From NCBI GenBank assembly GCA_947632555.1, contig CANRPU010000002.1:62001-126000 (forward strand): a stretch of DNA of 64,000 nt, written 5' to 3'. The stretch's first letter is position 1, and every line of letters begins with the position of its first letter. The notes beneath the pieces are model-generated. The model had not been told where the DNA came from, did not search any database, and saw nothing but the letters and a program-made list of their open reading frames with translations. The position numbers and the translations under genes are program-made. Shown piece after piece: positions 18,274 through 28,605 of this stretch. Source of the DNA: an uncultured Lachnospiraceae bacterium. Its GTDB lineage: Bacteria; Bacillota; Clostridia; Lachnospirales; Lachnospiraceae.

Positions 18274-19455
18274 ATGAATAAGAAAAAATTATTAGTTACA
18301 GCATCAACTTTTCCTCGATGGGAAAATGATACAGAGCCTAGGTTTATTTTAGACTTATGTAAATATATGAAAGATATGTATGATATAACGGTTTTAGTTC
18401 CGGCAGCTCCCGGAGCAAAAGACAGAGAAATTTTAGAAGGAATCAATATCATCAGATATCATTATTTCCCAATACATAAATGGGAAACATTATGTTATCC
18501 GGGTGCCATTATACCTCGGATAAAAGAAAAAAAATTACGGATATTTTTAGTGCCCTTTTTATTTATGGCTTTATGGGTACAATTGTACAGATTACTCCCC
18601 AATTATGATGTGGTTCATGCCCACTGGGTTATACCACAGGGAATCATACAGTCCTTATTTAAAAAAGCATATGTGGTAACAGGGCATGGAGGTGATATAG
18701 CCTCATTAAACCAGGGGCTTATAAGGAAACTAAAAAAGCGTTGCGTGAATAGGGCTGGCTGTGTAACGGTCGTATCTGGAAGCTTAAAAGACGATATACA
18801 AAAAATTGCACCGGGAGTAGAACCGGAAGTTGTTCCTATGGGTGTAGACATTCAGAAATTTGGAAAACAATATTATCAATCTAACTATTTTAACCAGAAT
18901 GGGAAAAAGGTGGTATTGTTTGTTGGCCGTCTTGCTGAAAAGAAGGGGGTAACATATTTGATCGATGCCATGAAAAACGTTGATGCGTTGTTGGTAATTG
19001 TAGGAGATGGGCCTCTTAGAAATGAATTAGAAGCGCAAGCCGCACAGGTTAATGAAAACTCAGGAGAAAAGAAAATTCAATTTTTAGGAAGAAAAAATCA
19101 TATAGAGTTAAAGGCGATATATGCTTCAGCTGATATTTTTGTAGTCCCATCTGTTAGAGCAAAAGATGGAGATATGGAAGGATTTCCACTGGTTATGGTA
19201 GAGGCAATGGCTTCAGGGCTTCCGGTTGTAGCAAGCAGACTGAGTGGCATCCCAGAAGCTATCCAGGACAGGTATAACGGGCTTCTGTGTGAAGAGAAAA
19301 ATGTTCAGCAATTGGCAGATAATATTGTAATGTTATTAAATGATCAGAATTTATATAGAACCATACAGAAAAATGCAATGTCGACTGCAAAGATGTATGA
19401 TTATTCTTATATCGCAAAAAAGTATAGCGCTATAATACAACGGTGTTGTCAGTAG
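18274..19455 (+). CDS. Glycosyltransferase family 4
   Basis: VVLFVGRLAEKKGVTYLIDAM, EGFPLVMVEAMASGLPVVASRLSGIPE. Confidence 0.9.
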   Translation: MNKKKLLVTASTFPRWENDTEPRFILDLCKYMKDMYDITVLVPAAPGAKDREILEGINIIRYHYFPIHKWETLCYPGAIIPRIKEKKLRIFLVPFLFMALWVQLYRLLPNYDVVHAHWVIPQGIIQSLFKKAYVVTGHGGDIASLNQGLIRKLKKRCVNRAGCVTVVSGSLKDDIQKIAPGVEPEVVPMGVDIQKFGKQYYQSNYFNQNGKKVVLFVGRLAEKKGVTYLIDAMKNVDALLVIVGDGPLRNELEAQAAQVNENSGEKKIQFLGRKNHIELKAIYASADIFVVPSVRAKDGDMEGFPLVMVEAMASGLPVVASRLSGIPEAIQDRYNGLLCEEKNVQQLADNIVMLLNDQNLYRTIQKNAMSTAKMYDYSYIAKKYSAIIQRCCQ

Positions 19456-19501
19456 TTTTTATATCACAATATGTCAAAAATCAAAGCGGTTGGGGTCTAT
19501 T

Positions 19502-20599
19502 ATGAAAAAAGTATATATTAATGGCTATTTTCTTAATGAACATATTTGCGGAGTTCCAAGATATGCTATGGAAATTTTAAAAAGGCTGGACCAATATTTT
19601 AGGCCTGGAGAAGCTGAGTTGGTAGTTCCTAAAAACACTGTTAATATCCCCAAATTATGTAATATTGAAATATGCACATGGGAGAAGAGAGGATGTCCAA
19701 AAGAAATTAAAGGTGTATTGTGGGGAACTTTTTCATATAGTTCTTATATTAGAAAAAAGAATGGGGTAAATGTAAATTTCTCTAATCGTGCGGAATGGGT
19801 AAATAATTCCATAACGGCAATCCATGACCTTATTCAGTTGGAAAATATTAAATATTCTTTTTTAAAAGATAATTTTAGAGTCAAATTAAAGCGATTGTTA
19901 AATAATTTATGGTTCAGGTATAAGATTTTTGTGAAAAAGCATACGGCTGCAGTGCTTGTAACTTCCTCAGAATTTTCTAAGAGTGAGTTATACAATAAAT
20001 GCAGAATGAATGGAAAACGAATAGAAGTAATTGGTGATGGGTGGGAAAATATAAATGATATTATTGCAAAGGATGAACGTTTGGATAATAGAATTGTGAA
20101 GGATAAATATTATTTTTTTGTAGGCAATATTTTGCCGCATAAGAATATTAAATGGATTATAGAAGAAGCAGGAACGATGCCAAATGAATATTTTGTGATT
20201 GCAGGAAAAATTCCTGATGAGATCACAGATCTGCTTAAAAATGATAGGGACAACTGTATTTTTTTAGGACATATATCAGATGAATACATGAAGTATTTAA
20301 TGATGAACTGCAAAGCATTGCTGTTTCCATCTTATATAGAAGGATTTGGAATACCACCATTGGAAAAGCTTGCGCTTGGCGGAAAAGCTATTGTTGCGGA
20401 TATACCCGTTATGCATGAAGTATATGGGAATTGTGTCTACTACATTGATCCAGATAAGGGTGATGTGGATTTAAATCAATTGATCAGTAATCCGGTTGAA
20501 AATGCAAGTAAAGTTTTGGAAAGGCATACATGGGATAAATCCGCAAAACGGTGGTTTGATCTAATCGAAATGATCAGGCAGGAAAAGCAGCCTGGTTAG
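19502..20599 (+). CDS. Glycosyltransferase (GT4/GT1-like)
   Basis: FVGNILPHKNIKWIIEEA, LFPSYIEGFGIPPLEKLALGGKAIVADIPVMHEV. Confidence 0.88.
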   Translation: MKKVYINGYFLNEHICGVPRYAMEILKRLDQYFRPGEAELVVPKNTVNIPKLCNIEICTWEKRGCPKEIKGVLWGTFSYSSYIRKKNGVNVNFSNRAEWVNNSITAIHDLIQLENIKYSFLKDNFRVKLKRLLNNLWFRYKIFVKKHTAAVLVTSSEFSKSELYNKCRMNGKRIEVIGDGWENINDIIAKDERLDNRIVKDKYYFFVGNILPHKNIKWIIEEAGTMPNEYFVIAGKIPDEITDLLKNDRDNCIFLGHISDEYMKYLMMNCKALLFPSYIEGFGIPPLEKLALGGKAIVADIPVMHEVYGNCVYYIDPDKGDVDLNQLISNPVENASKVLERHTWDKSAKRWFDLIEMIRQEKQPG

Positions 20600-20627
20600 A
20601 AAAGAATATCGCATGGAGGAATGGAAT

Positions 20628-21503
20628 ATGCCGTTGGTGGTTTTTGTTATATTGCATTATATGACGGTTGATACGACAATTCATTGCGTAAATTCCATAT
20701 TAAAGAATTTGACCTATCAAAACTATAAGGTAGTAGTTGTTGATAATGGTTCTCCGGACCGTAGTGGTGAAAAATTAAGGCAGATATATGCAGAAGAGGA
20801 TAAAATAAGTGTTCTGAGTTTAGAAACTAATCTGGGATTTTCCGCAGGAAATAATCGTGGATATGCATACGCAAGGGAATGCCTGGCGGCAGATTATATT
20901 TTTGCTATTAACAATGATACGGAAATCGTGCAAGAAGATATGGTAGAAAGGGCAATACAATGTTATAAATCAACGTCATGCTATGTGATGGGGCCAGATA
21001 TTATTAATTTAGAGCAAGAGCATCAGAATCCTCGCAGAAAATGCCTTTTGACAAAAGATAAAGTACTGTTAGAACTGATTAAGGAGATTATTTCGAATCA
21101 ATATTGGCGTATATTGAAAAGAATAAAGTGCAATGATCCTAAGATATATTTCATTTTGAAAGAAAAGTTAAAAAGACTGTACACAAAGGATATATCTGTG
21201 AGTACCAAAAGAAAAGAAAATGTGGTATTACAAGGTGCGTGTATTATTTTTTCACCGCTATATATAAAAAGTAATACTTTTGCTTTTGAAGAATTAACTT
21301 TTCTGTATGGTGAAGAAGATTTACTGGCGCTAAGGTGCAAAAAGAATAATTGGATAATGGTATATGAACCTGATATGAAGATTCTTCATGCGGAGCAGAT
21401 TGCTACAAAATTTATCTATCCTGATATGATAGAAAAGAAGATATTTACTTCTAGTAATACTATAAAAGCTATGAAGGTAATATTTAAAAAAATATGTGAA
21501 TAA
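20628..21503 (+). CDS. Glycosyltransferase family 2
   Basis: YKVVVVDNGSPDRSGEKL, LGFSAGNNRGYAYA, FAINNDTEI; SD GGAGG before ATG 20628. Confidence 0.88.
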   Translation: MPLVVFVILHYMTVDTTIHCVNSILKNLTYQNYKVVVVDNGSPDRSGEKLRQIYAEEDKISVLSLETNLGFSAGNNRGYAYARECLAADYIFAINNDTEIVQEDMVERAIQCYKSTSCYVMGPDIINLEQEHQNPRRKCLLTKDKVLLELIKEIISNQYWRILKRIKCNDPKIYFILKEKLKRLYTKDISVSTKRKENVVLQGACIIFSPLYIKSNTFAFEELTFLYGEEDLLALRCKKNNWIMVYEPDMKILHAEQIATKFIYPDMIEKKIFTSSNTIKAMKVIFKKICE

Positions 21504-21551
21504 ACCATATCTCGGTTTTGGTAAATCGAAAATGCGCCTGGGGGAAATTAT

Positions 21552-22667
21552 ATGAAAATGCTATTTGTTTCACACGAAAAAAATAGAAACGGCAGCACGG
21601 TTTCCATGATTACTTTGATCGCGATGCTTATGCAGGAATATAATTTTGTAGTCCATGTTTTGATTCCGGGACATGGAGAAGCGGAAAAAGAACTTCAAAA
21701 ACATAATATATCTTATAAAATTTTAAATTATCATCCTGATTTTAGAAAAATTAACAATAGAAAATTTTTACAAGAATGCGTAAAAGAATGCATTAATGAA
21801 ATGGCGGTATTAAAGATCAAAAAGATTCTCCGTAAAGAAAATTATGATTATGTATGTTCTAATTCGTCCGCGGTAGATGTAGCGGCCAGGGCCGCAAGAG
21901 CGTGTAAAGTACCACATATTTACTATATAAGAGAATTTATGGAGGAAGATTTTTGTCTTGAATATCGCAATAAGAAAAGAATGCGTGTTTTATTAGAAGC
22001 CAGTGAGAAGGTAATATTCATATCAAAAGCAATTCAAAAGAAGTATACAGGTATTTATAATATAAAGAATTATAAAACATTTTATGATGGAATAGATGTT
22101 ACTCAATATTATATAAATAATCACAAAATCCTGCAGAATAAATGTTTAGAACTGATACAAGTAGGAAGTTTTTCTGACGGAAAAGGTACCATGCAAATAG
22201 TTGAGTTTATCAATACAGTCAGGAAAATGGTCAATTGCAGACTGACATTAATGGGATATTCCAATGATAAATATTTAGAGATGTTGAAAAAATATATTAT
22301 ACGTCATGACTTAGAGCGTAACGTATTAATAATTCCATATACTGTCGATGTTAGGGAAGCTCTTAAAGATAAAGATATTATGATAGTAAACTCATGTTCG
22401 GAAGGTTTTGGGAGAGTTACGATAGAGGGAATGCTGGGCGGGCTTTTAGTTTTAGGAAGAAATGCTGCGGGAACCAGCGAAATTGTGGAACACAATAAAA
22501 CGGGGATCTTGTTTCAAAATCTTAATGAGTTTTGTCAATGCCTATGTGATATAAATAATAACCGGAATGTTTATAGAAAAATTGCTTTATCCGGACAGAA
22601 GATGGCATGTGAAAAGTATCAGCCGTTAAATACCACCGCAAATTTTGTAAAATATTTGGAAGGGTAA
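21552..22667 (+). CDS. Glycosyltransferase family 4
   Basis: LIQVGSFSDGKGTMQIVEFI, VNSCSEGFGRVTIEGMLGGLLVLGRNAAGTSEIV. Confidence 0.87.
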   Translation: MKMLFVSHEKNRNGSTVSMITLIAMLMQEYNFVVHVLIPGHGEAEKELQKHNISYKILNYHPDFRKINNRKFLQECVKECINEMAVLKIKKILRKENYDYVCSNSSAVDVAARAARACKVPHIYYIREFMEEDFCLEYRNKKRMRVLLEASEKVIFISKAIQKKYTGIYNIKNYKTFYDGIDVTQYYINNHKILQNKCLELIQVGSFSDGKGTMQIVEFINTVRKMVNCRLTLMGYSNDKYLEMLKKYIIRHDLERNVLIIPYTVDVREALKDKDIMIVNSCSEGFGRVTIEGMLGGLLVLGRNAAGTSEIVEHNKTGILFQNLNEFCQCLCDINNNRNVYRKIALSGQKMACEKYQPLNTTANFVKYLEG

Positions 22668-22672
22668 ATTTT

Positions 22673-23629
22673 ATGATTGTCATGAGATATACAGGCGGAT
22701 TGGGAAATCAAATGTTTCAATATGCCATGAGTTTAGTACTGAAACAAAGATTTCCAAATGAACAGGTGTTGGCAGATACATCTTTTTACTATTTTAAACA
22801 AGAGCATGAAGGATTTGTGCTTGATACTTATTTTGCTCTGAATGTACCTAAGATAAATGCTGCTGTCGAAAAACGAGTATTGGGATTTCAGAGATTTTTT
22901 AATTTATTACCGTTGGGCGGCGTAAAGCGATTTGTACCTTCCGGAATGTTAAGGAAAATAGATAATACTCTGGAGAAACGGCGGAGATGTGGAGTCATTG
23001 TAGACTATGCATCTACTTTATACAATCCGGATGTATTTAACCTAAATAACGAAGATGTTGATTTATGGCATTATAAGGGTAATTGGATTAATCCTTTATA
23101 CTGGAAAGGATATGAGAAAAAGATAATTTCTGCATTTTGCTTTAGAGAAGAACTGTTGACTGAAGAAGATAAACTGTTAATAAAAGAACTGCAGGAAACG
23201 GAGTCGGTAGCAATACACATTAGAAGCGGTGACTATATTGGCAATGCACAATTTGAATTGTGCAAGGAGGATTATTATCAAAATGCCGTAAACAAATTTT
23301 TACAATTAAACGGGAATGGTAATGTCAAATTTTTTCTCTTTTCTGAATCAGAAAACGTTAATACAAGTTTTATCACAGGTGTGCCCTTTAAAATTATTAC
23401 ATCTAGGGGGGGTGATGGAAATAGTCTTTGGCTTATGTCTAAATGTAAACACAATATTATTGCAAACAGCACATTTTCATATTGGGCAGCGTTGTTAAAT
23501 CATAATGAGAACAAGATAGTTATTGCGCCCAAATATGCATATAGAAGACAAGAAACTTTTATATCCTTCCCGCTGCCGGAAGACTGGATACAACTGGATA
23601 ATAGAAGGCAGTTTCATATTGCCAAATGA
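22673..23629 (+). CDS. Alpha-1,2-fucosyltransferase-like glycosyltransferase family 11
   Basis: MIVMRYTGGLGNQMFQYAMSLVL, VAIHIRSGDYIGNAQF, NIIANSTFSYWAALLN: GT11 motifs. Confidence 0.88.
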   Translation: MIVMRYTGGLGNQMFQYAMSLVLKQRFPNEQVLADTSFYYFKQEHEGFVLDTYFALNVPKINAAVEKRVLGFQRFFNLLPLGGVKRFVPSGMLRKIDNTLEKRRRCGVIVDYASTLYNPDVFNLNNEDVDLWHYKGNWINPLYWKGYEKKIISAFCFREELLTEEDKLLIKELQETESVAIHIRSGDYIGNAQFELCKEDYYQNAVNKFLQLNGNGNVKFFLFSESENVNTSFITGVPFKIITSRGGDGNSLWLMSKCKHNIIANSTFSYWAALLNHNENKIVIAPKYAYRRQETFISFPLPEDWIQLDNRRQFHIAK

Positions 23630-23807
23630 TCTATTTATCTATGGAGAAACATTGATTGGAGTATGCATAAAGTGTTCTATATCAGGAAGAGTGATATGTG
23701 GAAGATTATCAAATTAGTTTATGATTCCATGATATATCTTTGGTTTCTATAATCCGTTCTGATATGTTCCATACTGACAGTTGTTTTATATATAGCGGAG
23801 GTCGTAC

Positions 23808-25562
23808 ATGAAAATAAAAAGGGAAAAACTTAAACTACTTATTTTAATGGGAATTAGTTATATCATTATGGTCTTTCCTATATGGAATACAGTTCCGCTG
23901 CATACTTCGACCGATGAATTAGGGGCAGTGGCAGGAGCTGCCTATTTTGCAGGATTGGATTGGAGTGGTGGTATTGTAAATAGTGGCTATTATGGTTTTG
24001 GCTGGTTTGGACTGTTTTTTTGGCTATTTAAGGTAACAGATAATCCTATTTTGATATATCGTGTGCTTATAATGGTGACAACATTGTTAAGGATTATGTG
24101 TATACCAATTGCGTTTTTTATAGGGAAAAGATATCTGCAGATACATTCTGTAAAATTATTGTACCTGCTTTCTGCACTGATGCCCTTTTTATATTCTTCA
24201 GATGTTGGAACTATCAGTAACGAATGTATGTTGGAATTGCTTTTTTGGGTTATAATTCTGCTGACTTGCAAAACTATTGAGGAAAGGGGAAAACAGAAAA
24301 AGTTTTATGCAGGTCTGCTGATATTAAGCAGTACATATTCTTTGACCATTCATACAAGGGCGTTAACACCGCTGATTGCGGTGATGGTAACATTATTAGT
24401 ATATGGTATTGCTAAAAGAAGGCTGTTTTTGACAGGAATTATTATAGGAACTGGTGGAATCGGATATATTGTCGTACAAAAACTGATCAGGCTGTATCAG
24501 CAGAATGTATTTATGAGTAGTGGTGGGGAGTTGAAAAATGCAACAGTGTCATTTGTTGCAGGTCTTAATATTTTGGATGTTAAGACATGGATTGTATGGG
24601 GGCATATGCTGTTGGGGATGCTTAGCACCCAGACGCTTCTAAACGGTGGTATTTTGGTAGTGTGCATATTGAGCTTTTTTAGTTATTTATGCATGCTTAA
24701 GAAAAAAAAGGAAGCTTGTAATGTGTTTTACAATACTATTTTTTCAATTACAGTGTTATGCATGGGAGCAACTATTTTTGCATTCCTGCTTTCTGGTTGG
24801 TTTCAAGGTATGTTGGCTGTATGGGGGGATTCTTCCCAATATAGTGTATCTTCATATAAGGGATTGGTTTACGTGCGTTATTGGAATATTTATCTTCCAC
24901 CGTTTATTTTGTGCGGATTGGCTTTTCTTCAAAGTTTAGATTATCAAAAGATCTTTTCATTATCAATGGTAATTATGGCAATACTATATATGGGTTTTAT
25001 CAAATGGATTATTCCTATTGGCGAACAAAATGATTCAATGTGTTTATCCTTTTTTGGTTTTGCGGGTTCCGAATGGGATCCGGAACAGCTATATTATAAA
25101 GTTCTGCTCATATCAATAACCTTTTTTATAAGCTTTTCTTTATGTATAAGGAAAACCGCAGAAAAATGGGGGTTGATAGCTTTGATTATATTTATGAGTT
25201 CTCAGAGAATTACTGAGTCTTTAAATTATGATGCCAGTGTAAAAGAAAGGATGTCTGCCAAAATCATGGCCTCTTATCAGGCTAATCTTCAACTTGAACA
25301 GACAGGAAACCACATTGGTAACATATATGTATATGAAGATTCGGAAGGAGATCTTAACTGGCATCTGCTCTCTATTGCACAGTTTTACTTTAATCACCAT
25401 AAAGTGCAGGCAAGACTTCCGGATGTGCTTGAAGCCGATGATGTGATTATTACCATACAGCCTTGTACAGAGATAGAGCAATTATATGACAATGTAAATT
25501 GTTATGTTTTAGATGATAATGAAACATGGTATACCTATTTACAGTTGAATAGTGAGGAGTGA
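23808..25562 (+). CDS. Polytopic membrane protein, GT-C-like; paralogous to 8199..9959
   Basis: Many TMs; TSTDELGAVAGAAYFAGLDWSGGIVNSGYYGFGW similar to the N-terminal motif of the 8.2 kb membrane protein. Confidence 0.7.
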   Translation: MKIKREKLKLLILMGISYIIMVFPIWNTVPLHTSTDELGAVAGAAYFAGLDWSGGIVNSGYYGFGWFGLFFWLFKVTDNPILIYRVLIMVTTLLRIMCIPIAFFIGKRYLQIHSVKLLYLLSALMPFLYSSDVGTISNECMLELLFWVIILLTCKTIEERGKQKKFYAGLLILSSTYSLTIHTRALTPLIAVMVTLLVYGIAKRRLFLTGIIIGTGGIGYIVVQKLIRLYQQNVFMSSGGELKNATVSFVAGLNILDVKTWIVWGHMLLGMLSTQTLLNGGILVVCILSFFSYLCMLKKKKEACNVFYNTIFSITVLCMGATIFAFLLSGWFQGMLAVWGDSSQYSVSSYKGLVYVRYWNIYLPPFILCGLAFLQSLDYQKIFSLSMVIMAILYMGFIKWIIPIGEQNDSMCLSFFGFAGSEWDPEQLYYKVLLISITFFISFSLCIRKTAEKWGLIALIIFMSSQRITESLNYDASVKERMSAKIMASYQANLQLEQTGNHIGNIYVYEDSEGDLNWHLLSIAQFYFNHHKVQARLPDVLEADDVIITIQPCTEIEQLYDNVNCYVLDDNETWYTYLQLNSEE

Positions 25563-25570
25563 TTTGGAGA

Positions 25571-26518
25571 ATGCTTTCTTTTTCTGTAGTTATGACAGTT
25601 TATAATGATGAAAAGAAAATAGTAGCTTGTTTAAATGAAATTAGTGCGCAGACAATGAAACCAAATGAAGTAGTAATTGTTGACGGTGGGTCAAAAGATT
25701 CGACCTGTAGACTGATACAAGAATATGGTTGTAGTCATATAAATATAAGGCTGATTACTGGAGGAAGATATACAATCTCGCAAGGATTAAATATGGCAAT
25801 AAAAGCAATCCAGACAGACTATGTAGCAATTATGGCGGTAGGAAATCATTATGATCCTTGCTATTTGAAAAGAATTGTTCACAAAATGGAAGAAAATCCG
25901 AAGGCCGATGGGGTGTATGGTACAGTAATAGGAACACATAAGAATCGTTTTGAAAGATTGTACAGTTCGGTATTTGTAGCTTTCGACCCGGGGATGCCAA
26001 CAAATCACGGTGTACTTATGAAAAAAAGTATATTTCACGATATTGGTTGGTTTTGTGAAGATTTTAAGTATGCTGGTGAAGATAGCGAGTTTTATCGAAG
26101 AGCCAAGAAGAAAAATAAAAAATTTGTATGTGCGCAAAACGCATCAATTATCTGGGAAGTGCCGAAAAATTATAAAGAATATTTTAAACAGTCAAATGAT
26201 TATGTAATTGGTGGATTGCAAATGTACACGGGGAGGATGTGTATCAGGGAGAGAATCAGGAATGTAGGTTATGCAGGAATAGTAGCATTGGCTTTGGGAT
26301 TAAGTATATGCAGAAAAACCAGACATTTAGGTGTGGTACTAACAACGGTCATGCTGCTACTGAATATCATTTATTGCACAATGACAGATGCATTGCATTG
26401 TATAGGCAAAATTATGCAGGCATTTACTTATACATATTGTGTGTTGAAAAATCTTAAGTATCTGGCTAAAAAGAATAAGATTAGTGAAGAATATATTATT
26501 GGAGAGGTTATCGAATAG
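25571..26518 (+). CDS. Glycosyltransferase family 2
   Basis: FSVVMTVYNDEKKIVACLNEISAQTMKPNEVVIVDGGSKDST. Confidence 0.88.
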   Translation: MLSFSVVMTVYNDEKKIVACLNEISAQTMKPNEVVIVDGGSKDSTCRLIQEYGCSHINIRLITGGRYTISQGLNMAIKAIQTDYVAIMAVGNHYDPCYLKRIVHKMEENPKADGVYGTVIGTHKNRFERLYSSVFVAFDPGMPTNHGVLMKKSIFHDIGWFCEDFKYAGEDSEFYRRAKKKNKKFVCAQNASIIWEVPKNYKEYFKQSNDYVIGGLQMYTGRMCIRERIRNVGYAGIVALALGLSICRKTRHLGVVLTTVMLLLNIIYCTMTDALHCIGKIMQAFTYTYCVLKNLKYLAKKNKISEEYIIGEVIE

Positions 26519-28024
26519 ATGAAATTCAACAGTATTATCATTCAGGCAGGCGGAAAAGGAACTCGACTAGAATATCTTACATATAACAAGCCGAAAGCGC
26601 TTGTCCCGATTGACAATCTTCCTATGATATTTCATTTATTTAGAAAATATCCGGATAAAAAATATATCATAATAGGAGATTATAAGCAGGATGTGCTGGA
26701 AAAGTATCTGGCGGCGTTTGCGGATGTAGATTATGAAGTGGTGACGGCTCACGGCCATACCGGTACCTGCGCAGGATTGTTGGGCGCACTGGACAAGGTT
26801 CCTCCCAAGGAACCGTTTATGCTGATCTGGTGTGATCTGATCTTAAATCAGGAGTTCAGCGCGGAGCAGTTGGAAGAGGGAAATTATGTAGGGCTTTCCC
26901 TTGGATATGAATGTCGGTGGAAATATGAAAATGGTGTATTTTCAGAAGAAAAATCTTCTACCTGCGGGGTTACCGGAATGTTTTTATTTCAGAATAAGGA
27001 AATACTTGCATCTGTTCCGGAAGATGGCGAGTTTGTTAGGTGGCTGTCACAGAAAGACATAAAGTTTCGGACAGTAACCCTTGACAGGACAAGAGAATTT
27101 GGTTTGCTGTCAGAATATAACAAATTGAAGACGGCCAAATGTCGACCATTTAATAAAATTACAGTGGAAGAGGATTATATCATAAAAGAAGCGATTGATG
27201 AGCAGGGAAAGCGGCTCGCAGTCAGGGAGAAGGCATGGTATGAAAAAACCAAAGCACTAAATTTTACCAACCTGCCGCAAATTTACTCGGTGGATCCTTT
27301 AAAATTGGAAAAGATTGATGGGCGAAACATATATGAGTATACAGATATTTCATTGAAAGAGAAAAGGACAATCTTGCGTGAAATTATTGATTGTCTGAAA
27401 TGTCTTCATGGTTATGGAAGTGTTCCATACGATGAAGGCAGTTTTTTGAACGCTTATGTGGACAAGACCTTTGAAAGATTAGAGAAGGTTCGTGCGTTAG
27501 TGCCGTTTGCGGATCAGCCGGATATGGTAATAAACGGAAAAATATGTCGGAATGTATTTTCACGGCGGCAAGAGTTGATGAATACTTTCTTAGCGTTTAA
27601 GCCAGATAAATTTGTGTTCCTGCATGGGGACTGCACTTTTTCAAATATAATGCTCCGCAATGGAAGAGAAGCAGTGCTGATCGATCCAAGAGGATATTTT
27701 GGGAAAACAGAATTCTACGGGGATGCCGCTTATGATTGGGCAAAACTGTATTATTCGCTGATTGGTAATTATGATCAGTTCAATTTAAAGCGGTTTCAGC
27801 TGAAAATAAAAGAGAAGACGGTTGAACTGAAAATACAGTCATCTGGCTGGGAAGAGTTGGAAGAGTATTTTTTTGAATTGTTGGTGGGAGAGGCTGATAA
27901 GAAATATATTCAACTGATCCATGCGATTATTTGGTTATCTTTGACTACTTATGCATGGGAAGACTACGATTCCATATGTGGTGCTTTTTATAATGGTCTG
28001 TACTATTTGGAGGAAGTGTTATGA
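26519..28024 (+). CDS. Nucleotidyltransferase fused to APH/choline-kinase-like phosphotransferase
   Basis: N-term IIIQAGGKGTRLEYLTYNKPKALVPIDNLPMI; C-term FVFLHGDCTFSNIMLRN..AVLIDPRGYFG..FYGDAAYDWAKLYYS kinase-type catalytic loop and DxR/DFG-like motif. Confidence 0.8.
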   Translation: MKFNSIIIQAGGKGTRLEYLTYNKPKALVPIDNLPMIFHLFRKYPDKKYIIIGDYKQDVLEKYLAAFADVDYEVVTAHGHTGTCAGLLGALDKVPPKEPFMLIWCDLILNQEFSAEQLEEGNYVGLSLGYECRWKYENGVFSEEKSSTCGVTGMFLFQNKEILASVPEDGEFVRWLSQKDIKFRTVTLDRTREFGLLSEYNKLKTAKCRPFNKITVEEDYIIKEAIDEQGKRLAVREKAWYEKTKALNFTNLPQIYSVDPLKLEKIDGRNIYEYTDISLKEKRTILREIIDCLKCLHGYGSVPYDEGSFLNAYVDKTFERLEKVRALVPFADQPDMVINGKICRNVFSRRQELMNTFLAFKPDKFVFLHGDCTFSNIMLRNGREAVLIDPRGYFGKTEFYGDAAYDWAKLYYSLIGNYDQFNLKRFQLKIKEKTVELKIQSSGWEELEEYFFELLVGEADKKYIQLIHAIIWLSLTTYAWEDYDSICGAFYNGLYYLEEVL

Positions 28025-28605
28025 AACAATATTTTAAAAATTTACTGAGGATTTTAGGTGATTCCCTGGCATCTATAGATGAAGACGTGTTTGAACAGCT
28101 TGTAATAGATAGCAGAGATACTTTAAAGAAAGGAAACAAACTGGTTGTATCAGGACTTGGAAAGAATGTTCCTGTGTGTGATAAATTTGTAGGAACAATG
28201 AATTCTTTTGGCTTGAATGCCCAATATATGAATACGAATTCTGCGGTACATGGGGATCTTGGCATGATACATACAGGAGATCTGGTGATTATTCTTACAA
28301 AAAGCGGAGAAACTGCTGAATCAATTTATCTGAATCAGCTGATTGCGAAACGGGAATGCACACGATGGCTGATTACTTTTGAAAAAGAAAGTACGCTTGT
28401 TCGGGAAATGCCGAAGGCACTGATCCTTTCTTTGGAACATGAAGGAGATTTGTGGAATATTGCGCCTAATAACTCGACTACCCTGAACCTGATCGTATTA
28501 CAGATGCTGGCAGTCAGACTTTCAGCAGAAATGGAAGTGGATTTAAAAGAATTTAAATCAAACCATCCGGGAGGACATATAGGAGAGTTATTAAAAAATG
28601 AGTGA
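28021..28605 (+). CDS. SIS-domain sugar-phosphate isomerase (KpsF/GutQ-like, no CBS domains)
   Basis: LVVSGLGKNVPVCDKFVGTMNSFGLNAQYMNTNSAVHGDLGMIHTGDLVIILTKSGETAES, FKSNHPGGHIGELL. Confidence 0.85.
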   Translation: MKQYFKNLLRILGDSLASIDEDVFEQLVIDSRDTLKKGNKLVVSGLGKNVPVCDKFVGTMNSFGLNAQYMNTNSAVHGDLGMIHTGDLVIILTKSGETAESIYLNQLIAKRECTRWLITFEKESTLVREMPKALILSLEHEGDLWNIAPNNSTTLNLIVLQMLAVRLSAEMEVDLKEFKSNHPGGHIGELLKNE

